64,000 bases of DNA from Paraburkholderia phenazinium (lineage in GTDB: Bacteria > Pseudomonadota > Gammaproteobacteria > Burkholderiales > Burkholderiaceae), in contig NZ_FSRU01000002.1 in NCBI RefSeq assembly GCF_900142845.1, forward strand, positions 1,116,001-1,180,000. Direction: 5' to 3'. The notes below the pieces were generated by a model. That model was not told the origin of the DNA. It saw only the letters and a list, made by a program, of their open reading frames with translations, and searched no databases. Of this stretch, positions 8,688 through 17,915 are shown in pieces; the first letter of the stretch is position 1; each line of letters starts with the position of its first letter. Position numbers and translations under genes: made by a program.

Positions 8688-9434
8688 ATGAGCAAGCTCA
8701 CCGGCAAAGTCGCCGTCGTCACCGGCGCATCGAAAGGGATTGGCGCAGCCATCGCTAAAGCGCTCGCCGCGGAAGGCGCGTCGGTTGTCGTCAACTACGC
8801 CTCCAGCCAGGCAGGCGCCGACGCAGTCGTCGCCACCATTACCCAGGCCGGCGGCAAGGCGGTCGCGGTACGCGGCGACGTCTCGCAGGCCACCGATGCA
8901 CAAGGCATCATCGATGCCGCCATCGAAACCTATGGACGCCTCGACGTGCTCGTCAACAACTCGGGCGTCTACGAGTTCGCGCCGATTGAAGGCATCACCG
9001 AAGCGCATTTCCACAAGCAGTTCAACGTCAACGTGCTCGGGCTGCTGCTCACCACCCAGGCCGCCGCGAAGCACCTCGGCGAAGGCGCCAGCGTCATCAA
9101 CATCGGCTCGGTCGTCAGCCGCGTCACCCCGGCGGCCAGCGCCGTGTACACGGGCACCAAGGGCGCGGTGGATGCGATCACCGGCGTGCTGGCGCGCGAA
9201 CTCGGGCCGCGCAAGATTCGCGTCAACAGCATCAATCCCGGCATGGTGGAAACCGAAGGCGCGACGAGCGCGGGCTTTATCGGGTCCGATATGGAAACCG
9301 CGCTCGTGACTCAGACGCCGCTCGGACGCGTCGGTCAACCCGAAGACATCGCGAAGGTCGCGGTGTTCCTCGCCTCGGACGACGCCGGCTGGCTGACGGG
9401 CGAGCAACTGCTGGCGGGCGGCGGCTTGCGTTAA
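8688..9434 (+). CDS. SDR family oxidoreductase (3-oxoacyl reductase-like)
   Basis: 248 residues, standard for classical SDRs. The nucleotide-binding motif TGASKGIG is at about residues 12-19, NNSG near 89-92, the active-site Ser in INIGSVVSR and the YTGTK catalytic pair near residue 150. WLTGEQLLAGGGLR at the end is the typical FabG-like C-terminus. AAAGGA lies at normal spacing before the ATG. It converges with an AraC-type gene across a long hairpin. The substrate is unknown; most such proteins reduce beta-keto or other carbonyl compounds with NADPH. Confidence 0.9.
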   Translation: MSKLTGKVAVVTGASKGIGAAIAKALAAEGASVVVNYASSQAGADAVVATITQAGGKAVAVRGDVSQATDAQGIIDAAIETYGRLDVLVNNSGVYEFAPIEGITEAHFHKQFNVNVLGLLLTTQAAAKHLGEGASVINIGSVVSRVTPAASAVYTGTKGAVDAITGVLARELGPRKIRVNSINPGMVETEGATSAGFIGSDMETALVTQTPLGRVGQPEDIAKVAVFLASDDAGWLTGEQLLAGGGLR

Positions 9435-9450
9435 GCGCACCACGCGGCAG

Positions 9451-9491
9451 CCATCTACGTTTCGTCGCTCAATGCGACGAGACGTAGATGG
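9451..9491. terminator. 18-bp hairpin between convergent SDR and AraC genes
   Basis: CCATCTACGTTTCGTCGC (9451-9468) pairs with 9474-9491 over 18 positions with a single wobble, around a 5-base loop that carries the AraC stop codon. There is no T-run on either strand, so it may act as a bidirectional 3' end or RNA stabiliser rather than a textbook terminator. Confidence 0.6.
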
Positions 9492-10422
9492 AACCGGGCG
9501 CAGCCTCGGGAAGCGCGAAACTCTGCTTCATCCGGTCGGCTTCTTCGACGGGGCTGCGCCCGAACAGGCGTTTGAATTCGCGGCTGAACTGCGAGGCGCT
9601 CTCATAGCCCACCTGCACGCACGCGACGGCCGCCGTCACATCGTTTCTGACCATCAGCAGACGCGCCTGGTGCAACCTTGTCGACTTTAGATATTGCATC
9701 GGCGAAGTGTTGGTCACCGCCCTGAAATGCGCGTGGAACGACGGCACGCTCATGCTCGCCTCCATCGCCAGTTGTTCGACGCTGAGCGCTTCGCTGAAGC
9801 ACTGGTGGATCTTGCGCAGCGCTTTCGAAATCTTGCCGAATTGCCCCTGACGCGTCAGCGCGGCCCGCATCGACGCCCCCTGCTCCCCGGTCAGGACGCG
9901 AAAGTAGATTTCGCGCACCAGCGCCGGGCCGAGCATCTCCGCCTCCAGCGGCACACTCATCGCTTCGAGAAAGCGCAGTACCGACACACCGAGTCTGGCG
10001 TCGAGCGGGGTCGACATCATGCCCTTCGGACGACCGGCGGGCACGCTATCGTGCCGTTCGTCGAGTTGCAGCATCAGGTCGGCGGCGAGGTTGAAATCGA
10101 GCCGGAAATAGATGGCCAGCATCGGCTCGGCCTCGCTGGCGTCCGTCTCCATCGAAAACGGGACGGGCACCGCAACGGCCAGATAGTGCTGCGCGTCATA
10201 CAGATAGACCTCGTCGCCGAGGAACCCGCGCTTGCGGCCCTGACACACGATCACGATGCCCGGATCGTACAGCACCGGCGTGCGCGCGAGCGGCCGGTTC
10301 GAGCGTAGAAAACGCACGTCGGGCAACGCCGTCAGGTTGTATCCCTCAACCGGGGTCAGCGCGTCGAGCAACGCCACCATGCGTCGCTGCGTGCGTGTCC
10401 AGTCGTCGTCTGCGAGAGTCAT
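9469..10422 (-). CDS. AraC family transcriptional regulator (AraC_N cupin plus HTH_18)
   Basis: 317 residues. The N-terminal half resembles the AraC-type N-terminal cupin (TPVLYDPGIVIVCQGRKRGF, then YLAVAVPVPFSMETDASEAE). The C-terminal half has the double HTH: SVEQLAMEASMSVPSFHAHF, then AVACVQVGYESASQFSREFK with FKRLFGRSP. Members of this type often govern a neighbouring oxidoreductase. It is divergent from the SDR at 10703 (280 bp shared region) and convergent with the SDR at 8688; the former is the better target. The effector is unknown. Confidence 0.9.
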   Translation of the reverse strand: MTLADDDWTRTQRRMVALLDALTPVEGYNLTALPDVRFLRSNRPLARTPVLYDPGIVIVCQGRKRGFLGDEVYLYDAQHYLAVAVPVPFSMETDASEAEPMLAIYFRLDFNLAADLMLQLDERHDSVPAGRPKGMMSTPLDARLGVSVLRFLEAMSVPLEAEMLGPALVREIYFRVLTGEQGASMRAALTRQGQFGKISKALRKIHQCFSEALSVEQLAMEASMSVPSFHAHFRAVTNTSPMQYLKSTRLHQARLLMVRNDVTAAVACVQVGYESASQFSREFKRLFGRSPVEEADRMKQSFALPEAAPGSIYVSSH

Positions 10423-10702
10423 GCGGGCCCTTTTGCGCGTTTTTGCGCGTTCCTGCCAGCCTGCAATGTGCCATTTGCACCGATAGAAATCTACCGGCTC
10501 ATAGGATCAGGCAAGCAAGACAGAAGAACCGGCATTCGCTTCGGCCGGCGCGGCTCCTAAGATGCAAAGCGAGTTCCGGTTGGGCAACGCCTTTGCCGGC
10601 GGCATGCGTATGCCTTGCCTGCCTGTGCACCGTGCCGCGCTGCGGCACCCCGAGCCGGACTCGCCACCGATGATGATCGACAAGCGAAAGGACGACCCCA
10701 CC

Positions 10703-11545
10703 ATGAGCCACACTCCCCGTAAAACCTTCCTGATTACCGGCGTCAGCTCCGGTTTTGGCCGCGCTTTCGCAGAGGCCGCCTTGAACGACGGCCATCGCGT
10801 CGTCGGCACGGTGCGCGGCGACGCCGCACGGCAAGCCTTCGAAGCGCTGGCCCCCGGTCGCGCGCATGGCATCGTGCTCGAGCTGACCGAGTTCGATGCG
10901 ATCGCCCCGGCAATCGATAGGATCACTGATCAAGTCGGCCAGATCGACGTACTCGTCAATAACGCGGGCTATGGCTACGAAGGCACGCTCGAAGAGTCGC
11001 CGCTCGCCGATCTGCGCCACCAGTTCGACGTCAACGTCTTCGCCGCCGTCGCGACGATCAAGGCGGTGCTGCCCGCCATGCGCACGCGCCGCGCGGGACA
11101 CATCGTCAACGTCACGTCGATGGGCGGCTTCATCACCATGCCGGGCATCGCCTACTACTGCGGCAGCAAGTTCGCGCTCGAAGGCATTTCCGAGTCGCTC
11201 GCCAAAGAAGTGGCCGGTTTCGGCATCAAGGTCACGGCGCTTGCGCCGGGCTCCTTCCGGACCGACTGGGCCGGCCGCTCGATGGTCCGCGCGGGCCGCA
11301 GCATCCCCGACTACGATGCGCTGTTCAGCCCGATCCGCGCGGCGCGCGAGGCGAAGAGCGGCAAGCAGTCCGGCGACCCGGTCAAAGCCGCGCAGGCGCT
11401 GCTGAAGCTCGTCGAAGCCGAGGACCCACCCGTGCACCTCCTGCTCGGCAACGATGCGCTCAACCTGGTCCGGGAAAAACTGGCCGCGCTGGGTGACGAA
11501 ATCACGTCCTGGGAGGCCGTGTCGCGCTCCACCGACTTCGACTGA
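10703..11545 (+). CDS. SDR family oxidoreductase
   Basis: 280 residues. TGVSSGFGRAFAEAAL is the cofactor motif (residues about 11-26), NNAGYGYEG follows near 90, and YYCGSKFALEG carries the catalytic Tyr and Lys near residue 152. The longer C-terminus (PVKAAQALLKLVEAEDPPVH) is typical of the retinol-dehydrogenase-like SDR subgroup annotated as 'oxidoreductase' beside AraC genes. The ATG at 10703 follows GAAAGGA; a longer in-frame start at 10562 has no family support. Probably controlled by the divergent AraC gene. Confidence 0.9.
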   Translation: MSHTPRKTFLITGVSSGFGRAFAEAALNDGHRVVGTVRGDAARQAFEALAPGRAHGIVLELTEFDAIAPAIDRITDQVGQIDVLVNNAGYGYEGTLEESPLADLRHQFDVNVFAAVATIKAVLPAMRTRRAGHIVNVTSMGGFITMPGIAYYCGSKFALEGISESLAKEVAGFGIKVTALAPGSFRTDWAGRSMVRAGRSIPDYDALFSPIRAAREAKSGKQSGDPVKAAQALLKLVEAEDPPVHLLLGNDALNLVREKLAALGDEITSWEAVSRSTDFD

Positions 11546-11729
11546 CGCAAACCGGTTGCGCCAGGCTGGCCGGTCGGCGAACCGGCGGCTCCGGCGCGCA
11601 CGTCTGCCGGTCTGACAACCGGTTCGGCCCGCTTATCGGTAAACTAGGGGGTTTGGTTCGATGCTTCCGCGCGAGGCGACACGCTCGCCCGCCGCAGAAA
11701 CGTCGTTCCGCTCACCACAGGATTTCGGA

Positions 11730-12062
11730 ATGAAGCGAGTCGTCGTATCCGCCGCGCTGGCGGTTTGCCTGGCGCAGCCGGCCATGGAAGCCATGGCGCA
11801 GACCGTCAGCGATCAATGTTTTGCGCTCGGCGATATTGCCGGGCAGGTCGCGTCGTGGCGCACGCACAAGAAGACGAAAGCGCAGGCGCTCGACCAGGCG
11901 GCCAAGTACTACAAGGACAACGCCGACCGCCAGGCCATCAACGCCATCATCGACCGGATTTACAGCCAGCAAGGCCCGGGCATGACACCCGACCAGGCCA
12001 GCATGATCGCGACCGCCGACTGCGCCAACCACCAGAACACCGCCCCGTCGCCCGCGCAATGA
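11730..12062 (+). CDS. Small exported hypothetical protein
   Basis: 110 residues, beginning with a Sec signal peptide (MKRVVVSAALAVCLAQPAME, cleavage likely after AMA). The mature part has two cysteines (one in VSDQCFALG, one in TADCANHQN) that could form a disulphide, and a basic helical middle (HKKTKAQALDQAAKYYKD). I do not recognise a named family. It stands between an SDR and an aldehyde dehydrogenase gene with its own spacing, so it is not clearly part of either unit. Confidence 0.75.
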   Translation: MKRVVVSAALAVCLAQPAMEAMAQTVSDQCFALGDIAGQVASWRTHKKTKAQALDQAAKYYKDNADRQAINAIIDRIYSQQGPGMTPDQASMIATADCANHQNTAPSPAQ

Positions 12063-12212
12063 TCGCCTCGCCTCATCCCGGCGGCGGCCCGCGGCTGCCC
12101 CCGCAGCCTGTGCCGCCGGCCACAATCGGCTAAGATTGAACAATCCGCAGCCCATCTCCGGCCGCCGGCACACTGTCGCGGCCACTCGCCCTACCCATCA
12201 GAGGAACCCAGC

Positions 12213-13658
12213 ATGGCTACATCGAGCTATACCGATACCCGACTCCTGATCAATAACGAGTGGTGCGACGCCGCCAGCGGCAAAACCCTCGAGGTCATCA
12301 ACCCCGCCACCGGCAAGCCGATCGGCAAGGTTGCCCACGCCGGCATCGCCGATCTGGACCGCGCACTCGCCGCCGCGCAAAAGGGCTTCGAAGCCTGGCG
12401 CAAGATCCCCGCCAACGAGCGCGCCACCGTCATGCGCAAGGCCGCCGCCCTGGTGCGCGAACGCGCCTCGGACATCGCGCGCCTGATGACCCAGGAGCAA
12501 GGCAAGCCGTTCGCCGAAGCCCGCGTTGAAATGCTGTCGGCCGCCGACATCATCGAATGGTTCGCCGACGAAGGCCGTCGCATTTACGGCCGCGTAGTGC
12601 CGTCGCGCAATCTGGCCGCCCAGTCGCTGGTGCTGAAGGAACCGATCGGCCCGGTCGCCGCCTTCACGCCGTGGAATTTCCCGGTCAACCAGGTGGTGCG
12701 CAAACTGAGCGCGGCCCTGACGAGCGGCTGCTCGTTCCTCGTCAAGGCGCCGGAAGAAACCCCGGCATCGCCCGCTGCCCTGCTGCAGGCGTTTGTCGAA
12801 GCCGGCGTGCCGCCCGGCACGGTGGGTCTCGTGTTCGGCGACCCCGCTGAGATCTCGAGCTACCTGATTCCGCATCCGGTCATCCGCAAGGTCACCTTCA
12901 CCGGTTCGACGCCGGTCGGCAAGCAACTGGCCGCCCTCGCGGGCCTGCACATGAAGCGCGCCACCATGGAACTGGGCGGCCACGCCCCGGTGATCGTCGC
13001 GGCGGACGCGGATGTCGCGCTGGCCGTCAAGGCCGCCGGCGGCGCCAAGTTCCGCAACGCGGGCCAGGTCTGCATTTCGCCGACGCGCTTTCTGGTCCAC
13101 AACAGCATCCGCGAAGAGTTCTCGCAGGCGCTCGTCAAGCACGCTGAGAGCCTCAAGCTCGGTGACGGCCTTGCCGAAGGCACCACGCTCGGGCCGCTCG
13201 CCAACGCGCGCCGCCTCACGGCCATGGCCAAGGTGCTCGACAACGCCCGCGCCACCGGCGCGACGGTCGCCACCGGCGGCGAGCGTGTCGGCACGGAAGG
13301 CAACTTCTTTGCGCCGACAGTGCTGACCAACGTGTCGCTCGAAGCCGACGTGTTCAACAACGAACCGTTCGGCCCGATCGCGGCGATTCGCGGCTTCGAC
13401 TCGCTCGAAGACGCGATTGCCGAGGCTAACCGCCTGCCGTACGGTCTCGCCGGCTACGCCTTCACGAAGTCGTTCGCCAACGTGCATCTGCTCTCGCAGC
13501 AGCTTGAAGTCGGCATGCTGTGGATCAATCAACCGGCCACGCCGACACCGGAAATGCCGTTCGGCGGCGTCAAGGATTCGGGCTATGGTTCCGAAGGCGG
13601 CCCTGAAGCCGTGGAAGCGTATCTGGTGACGAAGGCTGTGACGGTGATGTCGTCCTGA
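12213..13658 (+). CDS. NAD(P)-dependent aldehyde dehydrogenase, succinate-semialdehyde dehydrogenase type
   Basis: 481 residues, the standard ALDH length. [17 protein letters not shown] is the cofactor-binding region, [11 protein letters not shown] the nucleotide-binding turn, [11 protein letters not shown] contains the general-base Glu, and [10 protein letters not shown] the catalytic Cys near residue 285. ELGGHAP and the start [20 protein letters not shown] match the GabD branch acting on succinate semialdehyde or close analogues. A strong terminator follows, and no neighbours share the transcript, so it is monocistronic. Confidence 0.88.
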   Translation: MATSSYTDTRLLINNEWCDAASGKTLEVINPATGKPIGKVAHAGIADLDRALAAAQKGFEAWRKIPANERATVMRKAAALVRERASDIARLMTQEQGKPFAEARVEMLSAADIIEWFADEGRRIYGRVVPSRNLAAQSLVLKEPIGPVAAFTPWNFPVNQVVRKLSAALTSGCSFLVKAPEETPASPAALLQAFVEAGVPPGTVGLVFGDPAEISSYLIPHPVIRKVTFTGSTPVGKQLAALAGLHMKRATMELGGHAPVIVAADADVALAVKAAGGAKFRNAGQVCISPTRFLVHNSIREEFSQALVKHAESLKLGDGLAEGTTLGPLANARRLTAMAKVLDNARATGATVATGGERVGTEGNFFAPTVLTNVSLEADVFNNEPFGPIAAIRGFDSLEDAIAEANRLPYGLAGYAFTKSFANVHLLSQQLEVGMLWINQPATPTPEMPFGGVKDSGYGSEGGPEAVEAYLVTKAVTVMSS

Positions 13659-13727
13659 TGGGTTAGCGGACCTAACGGTCGGCAACGGCCCGCAGATCCA
13701 GTTAGCGTCATCCGCCAGGAAGTGCAG

Positions 13728-13756
13728 GCGGCCCCTCGCGGGGCCGCTTTTTTTTT
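13728..13756 (+). terminator. Intrinsic terminator after the aldehyde dehydrogenase gene
   Basis: GCGGCCCC (13728-13735) and GGGGCCGC (13740-13747) form a perfect 8-bp stem with a 4-base loop, followed by nine T. Confidence 0.95.
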
Positions 13757-14127
13757 GTCTTCGCGCTGTGACCTCAGCTAGTCCACCGACATCCGCGCGA
13801 TGCTTGCCGTGAAGTTACTTTCTGAAACATCCACGACGCCTTCACGACTAAAGATATCGTCACAGGGGCCGATATGCAGACGAGAGGCGCGCTCGCCGAA
13901 GTTCCGCGAAACGATGTCGGACCGGATTCGGATTGCGAGTATGAGCGGAGCGCGCAACGACCTTCGCAAAAAGCGAACAGCAGATCAGTGTGATCTCAGC
14001 CGGGCCTGGTTCGACATTGTCAAATGCAGGGCGAAGCGAGCGACGTCGCGATGCAAATGCTCGAATTCGGGTGCATGATGCTGGGCGGCACTGATCCCGT
14101 GTACACGCTTGCCAAAGGACCGATGAC
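13757..14127. other. Intergenic region without a recognised gene
   Basis: About 370 bp upstream of the PotD-like gene. Short open frames here lack ribosome sites and family resemblance. It probably holds the promoter of the sensor pair downstream; I could not pick out a convincing -35/-10 pair. Confidence 0.4.
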
Positions 14128-15255
14128 ATGCACTGGGGCCCCCGATTTTTCTCGCGGCGAACGCCCCGATCCGTTAGGACACCGGCGAATTCGCCGCGCA
14201 TCACCTGGCGCGCATATCGCGTCTTGTTGCAGCTCCCGCTGCTGGTATGCGGCTGCCTGTTCGCGACCGCCCCGGCGATGGCCGAGGATACCGTCCTGCG
14301 CGTGCTGGCGTGGCCCGGCTACGCCGATCCCGATGTCGTGAAGGCTTTCGAGGCGCGCTTTCATGCCAGGGTGGAAGTCACGCTGGTCGATTCCGATGAA
14401 GCGCTATGGGACAACCTGCATGCCGGCCACACGCCTCCGTTCGACGTGCTCGCCGCCAACACGGCCGAAATCCAGCGCTACACGCAAGAGCACATGCTGG
14501 CCCCGCTCGACCTCGCGCAGATTCCGAATACGCGACGCCAATTACCGCGTTTCCAGGCGCTCTCGTCAATCGACGGCCTGACCGCAGGCGGCAAGGTCTA
14601 CGCGATTCCGTTCACCTACTCGTCGATGGGTTTGATCTACGACCGCAAGCAGATCGCGGTGGCGCCGACCTCGATGACCGAGCTATGGAATCCGCGCTAT
14701 CGCGGCAAGGTACTCGACTTCAACAGCGCGCAGCACAATTTCTCGTTCGCGGCGCTTGCGCTCGGCTATCCCGATCCGTTCCAGCTCAGTCCCGCGCAAA
14801 CCCGCGCGATCGCCCTCAAGCTGGTCGATCTGCGGCGCAACCTGCTCACCTACTACACCTTGCCCGAGGAGGCGACGGCGTTCTTTGTCCATCACAAGGC
14901 CGCGCTGATGTTCGGCAACTACGGCACCCAGCAGCTCGCGCAGTTGCGTCGGGCGGGCGCGGATGTGGGCTACGTGATCCCGAACGAAGGTGCGCTCGCC
15001 TGGCTCGACTGCTGGGCCATGACGAGTGCGACCGCGCATCGTCCGCTCGCGCTCGCGTGGATCAACTACATGCTCGAACCGGAGGTCAGCGCGCTGCTGA
15101 TCCAGCGCCAGGGCCTCGCCAATACGTTGACGCCCTCGCCCGAGAGCAACGTCAACGCGCATCTGGTCTGGATCCGTCCCGTGGCCGACGTGCAGCGTCG
15201 CGAAACCCTGTGGAGCAAGATCGTTTCGGGCGACCTGCCGGAGACCTTCAAATGA
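14128..15255 (+). CDS. PotD/PotF-like periplasmic polyamine-binding protein, probably a sensor
   Basis: 375 residues. An extended basic N-terminus leads into a signal peptide ending near ATAPAMA, then EDTVLRVLAWPGYADPDVVK, the typical start of spermidine/putrescine-binding proteins. TYSSMGLIYDRK and the C-terminal SNVNAHLVW support the family (bacterial extracellular solute-binding protein). AAAGGA lies 8 bases before the ATG. No ABC permease or ATPase is adjacent. Instead the stop overlaps the start of a membrane diguanylate cyclase gene. That matches the NspS-MbaA arrangement of Vibrio cholerae, where the binding protein reports polyamines to a c-di-GMP enzyme rather than feeding a transporter. 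Confidence 0.85.
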   Translation: MHWGPRFFSRRTPRSVRTPANSPRITWRAYRVLLQLPLLVCGCLFATAPAMAEDTVLRVLAWPGYADPDVVKAFEARFHARVEVTLVDSDEALWDNLHAGHTPPFDVLAANTAEIQRYTQEHMLAPLDLAQIPNTRRQLPRFQALSSIDGLTAGGKVYAIPFTYSSMGLIYDRKQIAVAPTSMTELWNPRYRGKVLDFNSAQHNFSFAALALGYPDPFQLSPAQTRAIALKLVDLRRNLLTYYTLPEEATAFFVHHKAALMFGNYGTQQLAQLRRAGADVGYVIPNEGALAWLDCWAMTSATAHRPLALAWINYMLEPEVSALLIQRQGLANTLTPSPESNVNAHLVWIRPVADVQRRETLWSKIVSGDLPETFK

Positions 15256-17114
15256 TGCGCCCCGGTCTGACCTTCAAGCTGTCGCTGCTGCTCGCCTGCA
15301 TCGGTGTGATCGCCTCGGGCGCAACGGGGTTCTACGCGTACCACGCCAACCGCACGATGCTCGTGAACGAAGCCGAGCAGAATCTGCTGACGTCCACCGA
15401 GTTGCTCGGCCAGCGCTTTTCGGTGGCGATCCAGGACGTGGCCGCCGATGCCGAGGTGCTCGCCACCTTGCCGTCGGCCGCGCGGGTCGCCCAATCCGAC
15501 GACGGCTCGGGCACCAATGCCTCCCGCGAGCGCCTGGCGAAGGTCTTCGGCAGCTTCATGGCGAATCACCCCGAGTATCTGCAGATCCGCCTGATCACAC
15601 GTCAGCACTACGGACTCGAGTTGATCCGTTTCGACCGCAATGCCCAGAGCGCGGTACGGGTCGAGACAAGGGCGCTGCAGGAAAAAGGTCAGTTTGCCTA
15701 CGTGTTCGACACGCTCGCGCTGCCGCCGCGCGGCATCTATATCTCGCCGATCACGGTCAATCACGAGCACGGCGCGCATTCCGCCGAGGGCAAGCCGACA
15801 CTGCGTCTCGGCACGCCCGTGATAGCCGCCGACGGCAGCGTAGTCGGCGTGGTAGTGCTCGACGTGGACCTCGCGAGCCTGCTCAGGGTGTTGCAGGTCG
15901 ACTTGCCGCGCGACTACCAGGTGTATCTCGCGAACGAATGGGGCGATTTCCTGATCCACCCGGATGCGGCGCAGACCTTCGGTTTCGACCGGGGGCGGCG
16001 CATCCTGATGCAGGATAGTTTTCCGGCAACCGTGCCGCTCTTCGACCAGTCGAAAAGCAATGTGCTGATGAACGGTCTGGTGCGGCCGCAGCAGGCCGCG
16101 GGGCATGTGCTGGCGTTCATCCGCAAGCCGTTCGGCGTGGCGGACGGCAACCGTTTCGTCGTGCTCGGTCTCGCCAAGCCGCTCTCGGACGTGCTGGCCG
16201 GCGCCACGCTGCTCGGCGACCGGATTGTGCGCATGGTGCTGGTGTCGAGCGTGCTTGCGTTCCTGCTGGCCATCCTGTTCGCGCGGGCGCTGACCCAGCC
16301 GTTGCACATGCTCGCGCATGCGGCCACCCATTTCTTCGCAGACCATACGATGGGTGCCCTGCCGCTCAGGCGTACTGACGAAATCGGCGTGCTGGCGCGT
16401 GGCTTCGACCGGATGCGCCGGGAAATCCGCTCGCAACTCGACGTCCTGCATCACAGGCAACACGAGCTGGTTCATCTCGCCAGTCACGATGCCTTGACCG
16501 GCCTGCCCAACCGGATGATGTTCGCCGACCGGCTGGAGGCCGCGATTCACGAGGCCGCGGCGGCGGGCGAACGGCTCGCGGTGCTGTTCGTCGACCTCGA
16601 CCGCTTCAAGCAGATCAACGACCAGTACGGCCACGCCGTCGGCGACCGCGTGCTGGCCACCGTGGCGCGTCGTCTGCAAGCGGTGCTGGCCGAGGGCGAG
16701 TCCGAGGGCGATATGGTGGCGCGGCTCGGCGGCGACGAATTCATCGTGCTGGTCAAGGGCGCCCGCTCGACCGATGCGGCGCCGGGAATTGCCGTCAGCA
16801 TCATCCGTGCCCTGAACGACACGCTGCTGATCGATGGGCAGCCGATGCTGGTCGGCGCGAGTATCGGCATCAGCCACTACCCGGCCGACGGCACCTCGGC
16901 CGAAGCGCTGCTGCTCAATGCCGATGCCGCCATGTATGCCGCCAAATCGGGCGAGCACGTTTCGTGGCTGCACTACCAGGACGTGCTCGATGCACGCAGA
17001 CGCACGGCGCGCTCGCCAGGCGCCGATGAGCGCGACAGCCCAACGGACAGCGACGACGACTCCGACCGCCTCGAGCCGGGGTCGGGCGTGGGCAACCCGG
17101 ACACGGTGCAGTGA
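15252..17114 (+). CDS. Membrane diguanylate cyclase with periplasmic sensor, HAMP and GGDEF
   Basis: 620 residues. TM1 (LTFKLSLLLACIGVIASGA, residues about 7-28); a periplasmic dCache-like sensor to about 325; TM2 (VLVSSVLAFLLAILFARAL); HAMP to about 395 (LRRTDEIGVLARGFDRMRRE); then GGDEF with HDALTGLPNR, FVDLDRFKQIND and an intact RLGGDEFIVL near residue 492. The I-site position reads S-E-G-D instead of RxxD, so product inhibition is probably absent. There is no EAL domain. Start ATGA overlaps the stop of the PotD-like gene, implying translational coupling and a joint sensory complex controlling c-di-GMP. A second Met follows directly. Confidence 0.92.
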   Translation: MMRPGLTFKLSLLLACIGVIASGATGFYAYHANRTMLVNEAEQNLLTSTELLGQRFSVAIQDVAADAEVLATLPSAARVAQSDDGSGTNASRERLAKVFGSFMANHPEYLQIRLITRQHYGLELIRFDRNAQSAVRVETRALQEKGQFAYVFDTLALPPRGIYISPITVNHEHGAHSAEGKPTLRLGTPVIAADGSVVGVVVLDVDLASLLRVLQVDLPRDYQVYLANEWGDFLIHPDAAQTFGFDRGRRILMQDSFPATVPLFDQSKSNVLMNGLVRPQQAAGHVLAFIRKPFGVADGNRFVVLGLAKPLSDVLAGATLLGDRIVRMVLVSSVLAFLLAILFARALTQPLHMLAHAATHFFADHTMGALPLRRTDEIGVLARGFDRMRREIRSQLDVLHHRQHELVHLASHDALTGLPNRMMFADRLEAAIHEAAAAGERLAVLFVDLDRFKQINDQYGHAVGDRVLATVARRLQAVLAEGESEGDMVARLGGDEFIVLVKGARSTDAAPGIAVSIIRALNDTLLIDGQPMLVGASIGISHYPADGTSAEALLLNADAAMYAAKSGEHVSWLHYQDVLDARRRTARSPGADERDSPTDSDDDSDRLEPGSGVGNPDTVQ

Positions 17115-17168
17115 GCGGGGCGTAGCCCCTCGCGAGGTGCCGGTGCAAGGCCGGCGCAGGCTTCATGC

Positions 17169-17199
17169 TTGACTCGCGCCCAACTATGAAGGTAACCTT
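17169..17199 (+). promoter_or_regulatory. Promoter with overlapping palindrome, probable MarR autoregulation site
   Basis: TTGACT (17169-17174) is a good -35; a weak -10 TAACCT follows 18 bases later. A perfect palindrome AAGGTAACCTT (17189-17199) overlaps that -10, where a repressor would block RNA polymerase. The MarR gene begins about 75 bp downstream. Confidence 0.45.
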
Positions 17200-17272
17200 A
17201 ACAGGTGGCCTTCCTAATTTCCGCCTGGCCGATTGCGCTCCCCCATTCCCCGTTCTCCTGGACCAACCAGAC

Positions 17273-17725
17273 ATGAGCGATTCCCCTGCTGACCCCGAAG
17301 CCGCCCGCGCACTGGCGCTGGCCGGCGAGTTGCGCGTCGTCATCGGCCAGTTGAAGCGGCAACTGCGCGAGCAGTCGAACTTCGGCGATCTGAGCTGGAC
17401 GCAGGTGCGCGTCCTCTCCCGTCTCGATCGCGAGGGGCCCGCCACCGTCACCGCGCTGGCCCGGGCCGAAGGCATGCGCCCCCAGTCGATGGGCGAAACG
17501 GTTACCGCCCTGAAGGCGGCCGGTTTCGTGAGCGGCGCGCCCGATCCGGCCGACGGGCGGCAAACCGTTCTCTCGCTCACGCCGTCCTGTGCGGAGGCGA
17601 TCCGCAGCGGCCGGGCCGCGCGCGAAGACTGGCTGTTCCGCGCCATTCGCGCGAAACTCGCGCCGCCCGAGCAGGCGCAACTGGCGGGCGCCGTCGAACT
17701 GCTCAAACGGCTCGTCGAGACTTGA
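17273..17725 (+). CDS. MarR family transcriptional regulator
   Basis: 150 residues. The winged helix spans about residues 40-105: FGDLSWTQVRVLSRLDREG, then TVTALARAEGMRPQSMGETV as recognition region and a wing with DPADGRQTVLSLT. N- and C-terminal helices form the dimer interface. The ATG at 17273 fits family N-termini better than an earlier in-frame ATG. It precedes the isochorismatase-like and MFS genes on the same strand (190 and 99 bp gaps), which would fit a repressor of a detoxification or efflux unit. Confidence 0.9.
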   Translation: MSDSPADPEAARALALAGELRVVIGQLKRQLREQSNFGDLSWTQVRVLSRLDREGPATVTALARAEGMRPQSMGETVTALKAAGFVSGAPDPADGRQTVLSLTPSCAEAIRSGRAAREDWLFRAIRAKLAPPEQAQLAGAVELLKRLVET

Positions 17726-17915
17726 GCCTGTTGTTTGCTGGTGGCCTCGCCGCGGCGGCAGGTCCGTTGTCCCACGGCGCGACGGTGGTCAAGCTACCCA
17801 GCCGCGAGTGGCGGAGAACCCCCTGCGGGTCCATGCGAACCGCATCCGTCCATCCTCTAACCTCCGGCCGCCCCATTTCGGAGCGGCCTCAGCCTCACCC
17901 CTCAAGGAGTCCATC

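Noticed and set aside
12198..13685. 495-codon frame antisense to the aldehyde dehydrogenase
   Set aside because: Low-complexity His/Arg/Gly translation, no domain; typical high-GC shadow.
15066..16973. 635-codon frame antisense to the diguanylate cyclase
   Set aside because: No motif and the sense frame has intact TM, HAMP and GGDEF.
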